NCBI RefSeq assembly: GCF_009727055.1
Contig: NC_052354.1
Span: 48,469,465 to 48,533,464, forward strand
Length of the DNA stretch: 64,000 nt
Reading direction: 5' to 3'
Origin: Benincasa hispida
Lineage: Eukaryota; Streptophyta; Magnoliopsida; Cucurbitales; Cucurbitaceae
Shown: positions 45,656 through 57,346 of the stretch, one piece after another
Position numbering within the stretch: the stretch's first letter is position 1
How the letters are laid out: each line of letters opens with the position of its first letter
Notes under the pieces: model-generated
Told to the model about the DNA's origin: nothing
Database searches by the model: none
What the model saw: the letters and a program-made list of their open reading frames with translations, nothing else
Made by a program: the position numbers and the translations under genes

Positions 45656-48600
45656 CTATATTGCCGCTCTTTCGGTTTCTCCGGATGGATGAGAATCTAA
45701 TGAAGATGATGACGGCAACGGTGATGATGAGGTTGCTAAACTTTTCCCTTTCTTATCTGCCTCGCCTGCTCTTGAACTTTCCTCAACTTTTGGTCTACGG
45801 AGAAGTTGCAGTTGATTCTGAAGGATCTGTTGGCAAATATGTTTGAATTTAAAAAAAGGAAAAAGGCATTGAGACAAAAGTTGGACTCTCCTAAAATAAA
45901 AACCCTCAACCACACCTAGCTCTGTCCTACTGAAGTTTGAAACTGAATTAGTACAAATTCATTTATTATGAAGATATCTCCTATTCCTTGTTAATAATTT
46001 GATTAAATGGCTCGTTTCAATCTTTTTCTTAACTTCTAGTTCTTTAAAATAGAGAGTTGTTTGGAAGAACTTGATGCTTTTTTTAACAAAAATCTAAAAT
46101 CAAGTTTATGTATTTATTTCTTCCTTCATAACTACAAGCATCTCCTCTACTCAATCTCTAATTGAGTAGGAATTGGAAGAGATCTACAAAGCATATACAA
46201 CTCCAAGGGCTTTGAAAGATACATGAAAGTCTTTTTCGAACTGAAGCCATATGAATTTCCACGAAATTTAAAAGGGCCGGAGAAGTTGTGTGCGATCTAT
46301 GGAGGATAAATCTCCAAGGCCTTCAAAAATTAGGCTTTCCTCCAAGACGCAAGTCTTTTCTGAACTTGATCCACATGGCTTTCATCAAAGAGCAGACTCA
46401 CTTTGCTTTAGGAAGTTTTCAAGGAGATCCTGCATAACTTATTATAATTCGCAAGTCCACTGGCTGTTAAGGAGATGTTGGAAGAGATCTCGAGAATTTT
46501 TCTATTCAGAAAGGATCATGTTTACTTAACTAGAAATTTGGGTGAAAATCATGCGAGGAAGGCATATAGGAGATCGGGAACTTGGTTTGTGAAATTTTTA
46601 TCTTCAATGAAATTTAGTTTGTAGAAATATCACCCCTTTTCTGTTAGAATCCTTCCTGGCAAGAAGTAACTCAAGAATACAAAGAACAAACGAGAAAACT
46701 AGAAGATAAAATTATATTGCAATATCACGAAGAAATTACAATATACCTCAGCATAGACTCCCAAATTTCCAATTAGAAAATCCTCACATAAAATTCTTCA
46801 CACCCTCCTAACACTTCCACTCCTATTTATAGCAATATTCAGTAACCAACTTCCTATCTAATTACCCTTATACCCCTTACTAATATCATACAAATATTCT
46901 ACTAATACTCCTATTATATCAGTAGCTAAGGGCCTTACGATACTCCGTCCTTCGAAGACACCTTGTCCTCAAGGTGTGAAAAACAAAGACTGATTTTTTT
47001 TCAACTAAAAAAAAGACTACAGACTTCAACTCACATGTCTTCACTTCAGCATTGAAAGAAAAAATTGGGCCGCAATTCATTAGGATAAAGCCCTTTAAGG
47101 GCCCATAAATCAAACCCAAAGGCTTCTGCAGCTTATTCCAACGTGATGACCCCACCCCCTGAAAAATCACGTGGGACTTGTGTTCCCACCGATACCCCCC
47201 CTACTCCAAGCCTTTGTCTCCCTCCATCGTCAAACCCATCTTCCTCTGCATTTTTCCCCTTTACGAATCCTCCTTTGATGGTCGATTTCAGCCTTATTTG
47301 TTTCTTTGCCGCCTTCCTTCATCTGACACTGTTGTTTGGTCAACTAGTCGTTTCACATCACCACTCAACCCTACTGCCATTCCCATAGCTTGCTGGAATT
47401 TGAATACCAAAATAAAATAACCAACTGTGCTGCCTACCTCGAGGACTGCTCGATTTTGCGAGGACTACTCGATTTAAGTACATGAAAAACTTTCCTCGCC
47501 GACCATAGTCGCCGATAAGTAGTTTATTTGCCAAATCTTCTCTGTTCAGCATCCTTGCCTTTCTGCGAGTTTTTTTTCCTTTTTTCCCTTTTCACTCTAC
47601 CTTTTCTTTAAATTCCTTGTGGAATACCCCCATCATCCATCGATTTCACTTCTCCCGCTTTCTTTTTCATCAAATTTTATTCCCTTTTCTTTCCCTTTGT
47701 GTGGTTGTTGTGCAATTCGATTTTGCTCTTCCACACGGGTTTGCCATGCCGGGTCGGGTTCTAGGTTTAGATCAAGATAACATTGGACTAAAAATCCATC
47801 TTCAACTATTCCCTCATTGTCTGACTTAGCAATGGTCTGTTCGGCATCCTTGCCTTTCTGCGAGTTTTTTTTTCCTTTTTTCCCTTTTCACTCTACCTTT
47901 TCTCCAAATTCCTTGTGGAATACCCCTCGTCGCCCATCGATTTCACTTCTCCCGCTTTTTTTTTTCATCGACTTTTCTTCCCTTTTGGTTCCCTTTGTGC
48001 GGTTGTCGTGCAATTCGATTTTGCTCTTCCACACGGGTTTGCCATGCCGGGTCGGGTTCTAGGTTTAGATCAAGATAACATTGGACTAAAAATCCATCTT
48101 CAACTATTCCCTCATTATTTGACTTAGCAATGGTCTGTTCGGCATCCTTGCCTTTTTGCGAGTTCTTTTTCCTTTTTTCCCTTTTCACTCTACCTTTTCT
48201 CCAAATTCCTTGTGGAATACCCCTCGTCGTCCATCGATTTCACTTCTCCCGCTTTCTTTTTCATCGACTTTTCTTCCCTTTTGTTTCCCTTTGTGCGGTT
48301 GTCGTGCAATTCGATTTTGCTCTTCCACACAAGTTTTCCATGCCGGGTCGAGTTCTAGGTTTAGATCAAGATGACATTGGACTAAAAATCCATCTTCAAC
48401 TATTCCCTCATTTTCTGACTTAGCAATGATCTGACCCTCATTTTCTAACTTATCAAGCTTCTCCCCAATAAGCCCCCAAGGCTCTCTTCCTTTACATAAT
48501 TCTTTGATCTCTCAAGAATCCAATTGGTTTTTTTCGGCCTATTAAAATTCAAAAACCCACATTTAAGAAGTCCATCGAGTAATTCACATTTTTCCACTTC

Positions 48601-51600
48601 TGATAGCAAGTGGACCTCAACCCTCCTATTTAAATTTGGACCATTATGGCATAGCTTGTTCGGCCCATGAATGAGAACGATTGACACATGGATGGCATTA
48701 GGGTTAGACTTCTCATTTTCCTCCCAATTTTGCCCCTGTCCATTTCCTTTCCCTTTTTCCCTCAAGAATATAATCATGGGCCTCCACAAAGTATCAAACT
48801 CACTCCGCCCATACAAACACGCAAAGTCCATAACTTTGTGGTTGACGTTCCCTTCCCATTTAATTGTCTTTCCCATCAGATTTTGACACGTCAGTGGTCC
48901 TCATCTGTCACACAAGTGCTCGTCTTCCTCCTCCTTCACGACTTCCTTTGCCGTGAACAACCCAGTTCCCTCATCACCAGCCACCTTCCACTTCATCAAC
49001 GGCCCCGATGATCAACTTCTTTGCTTTAGGATCCAATCACTTGGATAGTCATCGTCGTTCGGACCCGTCCACGTCGTCTTCTCCAATCCTTCGTTCGCAA
49101 CTTTGGTTCTTCTTGTTGTTTACTCATTATCTCAGGCCACCCATGCCATCGCCTCCAATCGTCATCTTCATCGTATTTTTCTCCTCTCCTCCCTTGAATT
49201 CAACTTTTGGACCATTTTTTTCCGTTTTCTTTGCCATCTCTACCCTTGAACCGCCATTGATTTCTTATTCTTCATCTGGCTGCCAATTCGTTTTCCCAAC
49301 CATTTGATAACTAAAAATTTCTCCCTTAAACGATGCTTCATCCGTCGATCAACTATTTTTCTCATCGGTGTTGTACGCTTCCACTTCCACAAGTGCTTCT
49401 TCCTATCCATTTCACTCTTCGCCATCAAACAATGGCCACGGTTAATCAGGCTTCTCTTCTCCGATTTCTCAATCTTCAATTTAGCATTCTCTCTCTCTTT
49501 TTTTTTTTTTTCTAACGACTACATCTCTCCTATTTTCGGTGTCCATTTTCCCTCAACAGAACTTGAGTGAACAAACATCATACCTTCTTCTTTGATGCCT
49601 TTCAACATTTGTGAATATCCATCCCCATATGAGCTTTCAATTGTAAGCACACTGGAAGTTTTAGATTCAACTCCTAGCGCGATTGTTCTTGTTTTTCCTG
49701 ATATTTCCTTTGAGAATTCTTCTTTCTTTGCTTTGGTATCTGCTAGTCCTCTCTCCTCTCTCTCTCTATCTCTTTACAGAGATTCAAGGAGCCTTTCTTG
49801 CACTGCTTTCACCTCTCTGTATCTCCAACAATATCTCATTCAACCAATCACAATCCATTTCTAAAATTGAAGATCCAAGATGAACAAGCTCTAATACCAA
49901 TTTGTTAGGATGCCTCCTAACAAGTACAAACTCAAGAATACAAAGAAAAAATAAGAAAACTAAAAGATAAAAGAATTATATTCCCAATATCATGAAGAAA
50001 TTACAATATACCTCAGCACATTCTAGAGGGTTAAGAAATCCTCTCCCAATTCCAATTACGAAATCCTCACATAAAATTCTTCACACCCTCCTAACACTCC
50101 CACGCCTTCTATTTATAGCAATATTCAGTAACTAATTTCTTATCTAATTACCCTTATACCCCTTACTAATACCATACTAATATTCTACTAATACCCTTAT
50201 TATTTCTATAGCTAGAGACCTTTCAAGATTGTTAGGTACTTAAGCACCTTGGAGAACCACACACCAAATGCTAGCTTATCAGGGTGGGAGAGTCGAGCCA
50301 TTTTAGTATCACATTGGTATGGTCATCCCATTCTAACCAATGTGGGACAAAGGCATCGCATACTATCTTAGTTTCTAACAATACCCATCCCTAGAAAGCC
50401 AACGTCCCAACGGCTACTCCGACGGTACTTCACTCGACCACACCCGGTCAGAACCCTCCGTCGATTCCACTTTGAAATGTCGACAATCGACTCTGATACT
50501 ATTGTTAGGTACTTAAGCACCTTGACCACACCCCAAAGTTAACTATTTAGGTGGGAGAGTCAAGCCACTTGAGTACCATATTGGTCATCCCATTCTAACC
50601 AATGTGGGACAAAGGCACCCCATACTACCTTAGTTCCAAACATTTTCATCCAAATTTTATTGGTTGTTTCACCTAGAACTAGGCCTAAGGTAAAAATTAA
50701 GCATGAGATTTACTCCCATAGTTAGGGAATACACCAATTTCCAAACAAACTTTAGGAGATAATGCAATGGCTCTTTCGATCTCCGCTTTCTATTTTCTAT
50801 TAAATATTTGTGAGGGACTGTTGCATAATTTGGTTTAAGGAAGATCCTTGGCTTCCAAATAATACCCTCCGATTGCAATTTTCTCGTTTGTATTTCTTAT
50901 CCCTAGTAAAAAATTTCCAAATAGTTCATTAACTAGATGTGAGTCTCTTTCCTCTGATTTTCATTTTCATAAAGCCCTTTGCAATAGAGAAATCTATAAC
51001 TAACCCCCTTCCCCTCTACTATCCAAAGAGTCAAACTTATGTTTGGGCTCCCAATCATTGATTATGATCCCTTCATCCTTATGATGTTTCCATCAAAAAG
51101 TCTTCTGCGTAATTGATTGCTTTTTTTCATCCCCGTATCCTACTCCTCTTTTCTAAAGAAACTAGGATTTTGAAAATCCTCAAAAGACAAATACTTCCCT
51201 TTGGAAGATTAAAACCTTGTTCTTTATCCAAAGAATCTGTGTGTAAGTCGGATTAATTACTCAAAAGATCCATGTTGGTTGAAAATAGACCCAGATTTTG
51301 GAAAAAAATGTCAAATGCCTCATTGTTGATGTCATGACCACCTAAAGTTACACTATTGCCTTTTTTTTCTTTTTCCTCTTCTTCTACGGTACGAGAAATC
51401 TTCCTCTACATGTCGCCTTCTTCTCCGACTTCTCCTCTGTACGTCTTCTTCTTCTCTGGCACGACGAGTCCATGCGAGCAGCTCTGATGCGATCAACTCT
51501 GGTGAGCAAGAGACGAGAGAGGAGTGATTTTGTGGGTGATGAGCGAGACGATCGAGAGCGAGACAGATTTATGAGAGAAAAAAAAAGAATTGAGGGCGAG

Positions 51601-54600
51601 ACGAGCTAGAGCGAGAGATATAGTGATTTGTGAGTGAAAAGAAGAGAGAGCGAGACGAGTTAGATAAGCGAGAGCGAGACTATTTTTCCACATGCGCATG
51701 AGTGTATTTTGGTAATTTCACTCAAATTTGACGTCAACAAAGGATCATTCAGCATTTTTTTCAAAAACTGGGTCATTTCACATTTTTTGCCTAATTTTTG
51801 GGTCATCCATCCGGCAGACCCCGTCTACCTCAAAAGATTTTATTTATTACAAGAACTGCAATATGGGAGATTGAACCTCTGACCTCTAGATACGGAGGTT
51901 ATGCCAATACCATTGAGCCAAGCTTACTTTAGCTCTGCCTTAGAAGATTTAAACCATTTATGATTTTGCCCTTTGCTTCTATGATCTGGTGTTGGTTTTG
52001 GTTCAATTTTGGCATTTTGATGGTTCCTTCAACTATTCACATAATGATGGAAAAGCTTTCTTGAACCCACTTTTCAACATAAAGGCTGAGTATTAAAGAA
52101 AGTAGGATTTGTTGCCATTCTAAGGAATACTTGATTGCAAATGAACAGGAAAATTTTCTTGGATATAAATAGGTCTCAAAGGAAGGTCTGATATTTGACA
52201 CATTTATCTGAAGGGCTTACTTCGAATCTATCTTGTAATGGTCCTAATCTCTTGATCACAAACGCCAAGAGCTCTTTATAGTGTTTTTTCCTTTTAATTG
52301 TTTGGGGTAGCTCATCTTGGTTGGCCCGGTTATTTTCACACCCCAATGGTGAACCACAAACATCAAAGCATAAAAGTTAGCTTCTTGTTGAACATAAGAG
52401 GTCCAGGAAACAGCAGAAATGGGAAAACCAAACAGCGCTTCAGTCAATCCAAGACGAGAGAGAATCAAGACATGTTATTTTGATCATTTGAGTTCAACAT
52501 GAACATCAGCTAAGCATGAGAAATGATAATGATTCATGAGTATTATTTGCCCATGGCCATGGCCATGTGTGTATACTAGTAAACTACTGTTCACGGTTCT
52601 TTTTTTCTTTTTTCCTTCAAAAACTGAGCTGAAGATCATACAAGGGCCCAGCAACGAGAGCCCAAATAAAACATGCACTGACCAAACAAGACAGTTCACT
52701 AGGTAATGTTAATAACATACCTCAATCTGTTGAAGAAATTTTTCTTGAGCTTCAAGCTGTGAGCCTGATACATTTAGACTACTGCCCAATTCATCTGTAT
52801 TGTTTCCAGTGCCCTCTCGTGGCTGAAAAGGAACAAAGAGATTTTGGGGAAATTGAGTGAAGGACAGGTTTGAAGGGCCGCTAGGAAATGAGAAGTATTG
52901 TGGATGTCCATTGGGAGTTTGTTCTCCATTTGTTTCTGTATTGTCGGAGTCAGGCAAAGGTCTTTCAACCTGAGGAACTACTGCATATCCAAGAGACCTG
53001 TAAATAAATAAACAAATAAAAATAATAATAATAAAATATCATACCCTTCTCTATATTTGCAATGGAGAAATGGCATTAATGTTCGTAAACTTTCTAGATC
53101 AAGAAAAAGGAGAATAAAACAGAGATCACGTAGTTTGTAATGAAAAGACATACCATACTAATGTGCTCGGACAAGGATAAACATATGATTTCTCATATAT
53201 TGAAGCAGCAGCGGCAGCAGCACGGACTCTAGCCTGATGATGACTCAAATTATCATTAGTAACGCCCGTACCACTTGTACCTTGTGCAGATGAACTTGTG
53301 GTTCCTGTTCCTGTTATCAACAGAACGAACAGCTCAGTCATTGTATCCAAGTTTCAGCAGGGTATACCTCCATCGTGAAAAAACAATTAAACAAAACCAA
53401 CAGTTCCATATTTGCTTCAAAAACGTCTACTAAAGAAAGCAGAGATACACTGAAGGGAGTCCTACAAGCATGCACAAAACAACCAAACATTTAATGCTGT
53501 TAATCCAAAGCAATGGGATCATATAAAAGATTTCAAACAGTTTTTTAGGTAAAGAAAAGCCTCTTCAGTATCTCAATAGAAACTTCCGAAATTACTCCTA
53601 CACCTTTCTAACACAATAAGAAAATATAAAACAAAACAAGAAAAAAAAATGAAGCAACCAATTTTTACAGAGGACTAAAGGCGCGTGCAGTCCAAGAACT
53701 CCTACAAGCATGCACAAAACAACCAAACATTTAATGCTGTTAATCCAAAGGAATGGGATCATATAAAAGACTTCAAACAGTTTTTTAGGTAAAGAAAAGC
53801 CTCTTCAGTATCTCAATAGAAAACTTCGGAAATTACTCCTACACCTTTTTAACACAACAAGAAAATATAAAACAAAACAAGAAAAAAAAATGAAGCACCC
53901 AATTTTTACAGAGGACTAAAGGCACGCGCAGTCCAAGAACGATCACCCATTCTCAAAGAGATATGCTTAAGTTCATAGACGGTTCTAGAATCAAACTACT
54001 TCCTTTAGAAGAGATTGAATTGCTAGGACACAAAAATATATAAAACAAACAACTTCTTTAATGACAGTCTCTTAAGAAGAACAATCATGAAAACAAAAGA
54101 AATAAGAAGAGAGAAGGGAGAGGAGAGAGTCAACATCCATGCAATGAATTGTGAGAGAGGCCCAAATTTCAACTTTTCACACTGATGGTGGGGTATATAA
54201 TATATAGAGAGAATACTTGCAAATATTGATAGCTTATTTTTGCATGGTTACTTCATGACCTAGATTATTTAATAGTTTTGAAAAGTTAAACAGAATTCGG
54301 ATATCAGTACTACCTGTAAAAAAAATAAGAGACGCAGGGGAAGCATTGCACAAATAAAATACTAGAAAAGTTGTGCAAAACGAACTAATTTGTAGGAAAC
54401 ATAGCAGGTAGAACAGATATTATCCTGTCCCTAGAACGTAAGCAACCTCAAAGAGTACTCCCCTTTAGCTTATTTTCAAACGAACATGTCCTCCGGATAT
54501 TCATGTATTTCTTCCTTAATCGAAGTTTCAGTTTGAAGAAACTAAGGTCCACAACCAGATTGAATACACATGGAGGAGATTTATAAAACTTACCAGATCA

Positions 54601-57155
54601 AAATTGTACAAGACATGGGACCCTTTAACCGGGCAGGAAATTGAATTGAATTTTTATGAATGCAATTACCTTGTTGGTTAGCATCAGACTGCACTCCATG
54701 ATGACCGCCTGCTGTGCTTGAACCTTCAGGTGGTACAACAAGAGCTCTGCAAGTGGGACAAGTATGTTGTCGCTCCAACCAGGATCGGAGGCAGTGGACA
54801 TGAAAAAGATGTCCGCATACTAGTTTCTTTGCAACTGTCATCTCTTCACGACAAATAATGCATGTTGCATCACTTCTGCAATTACATAAAAAGAATTTTA
54901 GTAGCTAACATAAAAGTACTGGGACCATCAAAGACACAACAAGTTGACCAAGCTTGGACGCACGAATTGAGTTCCTCGGGCGTTGCATCTGGAAAACGAT
55001 CATTCATATTTGAAGTAATCTTTCTGTAACGGATGTAATCTGCAATGCGAATCCTAAAATTCCTAAAGATCTCATAAAGCTCCCGGATCAAGTGCAAAGG
55101 CACACCATAAGTCCTACAAGAGCAAAGTCAAAGTCAGCAGAATAAAGATGTGCTATGGGAATGAAGTTAATGTGGATGTAACTCCAAACATTATTTTAAG
55201 TTCAGGGATCAAACCATTGACCCTTGGGATGGCAATTGATGTCCTATCCCATTGTGCAAAACATCATGCATATAAAGACAAGTAAGTTGTACATTACACT
55301 TTTCCTTGAGCTTTAGTTAACTTCCTTATCTCCTTATTATTAAGAAGTGTAAGAATATACTTGGGGAAAGGAGAGAGCAGATGATTCAAAGTTCGAAAGA
55401 TAACCATATATATGTATGTGCGTGTGTTGTTAAAGACAACCATATAGATGAAATGAATTTTAAACTTTCTAAGCTGTTTACATTCTAGCAATATCCAAAA
55501 AAACTCCAAGAAATAATTGGTCAGACTACAACCAAAATCATTCTTTTTTACTGCAATGTGTGCATGTAAACAGAAATCTCTGCCTCTTTCAGTCTTAAAG
55601 GGACAAAAATTCAAGACGACTGATTGAAAATAATAAGGATGTAATGGATATCCAAACAAACAACAAATACCCTATCATTCATAAGACACTCCTGCTATGA
55701 CTTATAAGCCATCTCCCACAATTAACATGAAAGCAAAATATCATAGCCATTGATACATGTAAGGACACAAATCCCAGTAACCAGATCTGATTTTTTTTTT
55801 GGTTTGCATAGTATTTATTGAGAAGAATCAGAATCCCATTTAGATATAGGAAGTATGAGCACATTTATGCAGAAAGAGATTAATTCTGAACTTCCAGTTC
55901 ACAAGAATGAGATAGCTTAACAGGTGTAGCTTGATTACTTACATGAAAATCACAAGAAAGAAACACAAGTACATCGACAAATGAAGTAAGTCTCGTATAA
56001 GTTCCAAGTAAAATGTATAGACGGGTTTCCTTTCCCATTGTCCCTCCATGAGCACATCACTGACATAGAAAATATATTTCACAAATGTTGACACAGCTGT
56101 TGTTGCAAGAATCATATACCTGAGAAACAAGTTATTGAATTTATTTTATGATGAAATAAGAGCCTCTAAGGGGCACAAGAAACATAATAGGATATTTAAG
56201 AACTTAACTCTACCAAGCAAAGTCTACAAGACAGTATTCCTAAAGCCATAGATTCTCTATATAAGAACTTAAATATCAAATTTAAACAATAGTTTGTGAG
56301 TTCATCTAGCATGTCCTTGGTATCTCTGACATTCTAACCACACCGCATTGAAACTATTGTTGTACCAAATGTTCAAAAATTTTCATTATGAAAAATCATA
56401 ATTAAAGCCTGTATAAATACAGAATCAAGATATGAACCAAATACCATGATCGATCAGAGCTTACAAATGTCATGACCAATTGGAAAAGCATTTCGAAATC
56501 CATTGTATAGGACTTTCCTCTTTTGTAATTTCGACATAATAATGAAATGTCTATTTCCTATAAACCCGACCAAAAAAGAAAGAAAAAAGATACAAACCAT
56601 ACAATGGAAATTGAAAACTTACTCAAATGAAAAGAAGAGGGAAACCGAGGCCTTCCTTGTCTGTATCAGAGATTCTATCGAATTATAAAAAAACAGACTA
56701 TCTAGAACAAAGAGGAAGCCTAAGAAAGAAACAATCCGGATATGGGACAACAAAGGCACCGATGGAGTGGTTTCCATGTATTCAACTCTCTTCTGAGCCA
56801 GCCAATGCAGAGCTTTGATCAACAACAAAGCCGTAACCATACCCAGGAATGCAACAGAAAAGTCTTGCCGGAAAATAGTGATGGCAAAGAGGATTTCCAT
56901 CAACTCCTTCCATGATTGCTCGTTGAGCCTCTCAACTTCTGCTTCTCTAAGAGAACCCAGAAATATTTTTTTTGTTAGCTGCCACAAGATGCACATGATC
57001 ACTAAACCCATATTGAGAAGAAGCACTAAATTTATCTTGGAAGTCGATAAATAGACCAATGCTGGGTAGAACTGCCCTCTACTGTTGAAGGCATGATAGA
57101 TAACCACTATGGTTGCAATAAAACTAATCCCCGCATATGTTTGCAACTTCATCAT
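45656..57155 (-). CDS. HRD1: HRD1/SYVN1-type RING-H2 E3 ubiquitin ligase of ER-associated degradation, 7 coding exons
   Basis: Membrane E3 ligase that ubiquitinates misfolded ER proteins for retrotranslocation and proteasomal degradation. Minus-strand exons: 57155-56623, 56119-55943, 55113-54964, 54875-54670, 53310-53154, 52997-52721, 45826-45656. Phases agree and give 556 aa. The N-terminal ~245 residues are multi-pass (YAGISFIATIVVIYHAF; NSRGQFYPALVYLSTSK; FLGSLREAEVERLNEQSW), closely like plant HRD1. The RING-H2 has C292, C295, C307, H309, H312, C315, C326 and C329 complete, followed by CRALVVPPEG. The tail is Ser/Gln-rich and low-complexity. The start is the first of two adjacent Met codons. 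The last exon (56 aa from ILQNQLQLL, ending ETERAAI) lies beyond a 6.9-kb intron full of transposons; without it the protein would end four codons into the intron (...QIEVCY). The 3' end is less certain than the core. Confidence 0.93.
46642..50229 (-). mobile_element. Non-autonomous LTR retrotransposon in HRD1 intron 6
   Basis: Direct terminal repeats at about 46642-46926 and 49913-50224 share tcaagaatacaaag, gaagaaattacaatatacct, cctcacataaaattcttcac, tatttatagcaatattcagt and taccccttactaata. Just inside the right LTR, gctctaataccaa (49899-49911) is the complement of an initiator-Met tRNA primer-binding site, so the element reads on the minus strand with its 5' LTR at right. The internal ~3 kb (46927-49898) has no recognisable pol. 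Near the left LTR, cttgaggacaaggt-like sequence (minus) resembles the 3' end of gypsy polyproteins. The internal region includes a ~297-bp triplication. Confidence 0.75.
47541..48432. repeat. ~297-bp tandem triplication inside the LTR element
   Basis: The word atccttgcctttctgcgag recurs at 47551, 47846 and (with one change) 48144, giving periods of 295 and 298 bp. Each unit also carries ccttgtggaatacccc, cacacgggtttgccatgcc and ttggactaaaaatccatctt in the same order. Units 2 and 3 are most alike. The overlapping open frames here come from the repetition and are not taken as genes. Confidence 0.9.
50230..50642 (-). mobile_element. TRIM (terminal-repeat retrotransposon in miniature) in HRD1 intron 6
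   Basis: Two short direct repeats, 50230-50380 and 50503-50642, both start TGTTAGGTACTTAAGCACC and end with a TCTAACA- or CCAAACA-like terminus. They flank a ~120-bp spacer. Inside the right repeat, gactctgatactat (50489-50502) is a slightly altered complement of the initiator-Met primer-binding site, so the element is on the minus strand. It is non-coding and about 413 bp. Confidence 0.8.
50643..51287. other. Intronic DNA without recognised features
   Basis: Part of HRD1 intron 6 between the TRIM and the inverted-repeat element. No coding or repeat structure is supported. Confidence 0.35.
51288..51774. mobile_element. Mutator-type MITE with ~46-bp terminal inverted repeats in HRD1 intron 6
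   Basis: Left end GACCCAGATTTTGGAAAAAA ... GTTGATGTCA (51288-51334) is the inverted match of the right end TGACGTCAAC ... AAAACTGGGTC (51729-51774). The internal part has many cgagagcgagac-like words on plus. A second weaker gggtc-ended match extends to about 51805. No convincing 9-bp target duplication is seen, so the superfamily is a guess. Confidence 0.6.
51830..51925 (-). mobile_element. tRNA-derived SINE in HRD1 intron 6
   Basis: Read on the minus strand: an A-box-like TGGCTCAATGG (51920-51910), then, about 33 bp on, a B-box-like GGTTCAATCTCCC (51876-51864), then a short body ending in an A/T-rich AATAAATAAAATC tail (about 51835). Box order and spacing fit an RNA polymerase III promoter inherited from a tRNA. 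No cloverleaf is intact, so it is not a functional tRNA gene. Confidence 0.7.
53461..53940. repeat. 240-bp tandem duplication in HRD1 intron 4
   Basis: Unit 1 (53461-53700) and unit 2 (53701-53940) both start cctacaagcatgcacaaaac and end gtccaagaac, with only a handful of substitutions. The duplication is intronic and looks recent. Confidence 0.95.
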
Positions 57156-57346
57156 TCTCTACTGCACTGCCATATGAGAAGTTGAAACGTCAGCCAAATG
57201 AAACAATTAAATGATGCTAAAATATCATCTTTACCTATCTTGAAAATATTGTAAATTAGTTATCTATAAATAAGATATTTAAATTTGGAAGTAATGCATA
57301 AAGTCAAAATTGTTTCATCATCATCGTTACCAATCATTTAAATTTA

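Noticed and set aside
48130..48423. 97-aa and overlapping frames with hydrophobic FALPHGFAMPGRVLG-like repeats
   Set aside because: They are copies of the ~297-bp tandem unit in a retroelement interior, with no homologue recognised and equally open frames on the opposite strand.
51830..51925. Functional tRNA gene
   Set aside because: A- and B-box-like motifs are present, but no acceptor stem or anticodon arm can be formed; a SINE explains it better.
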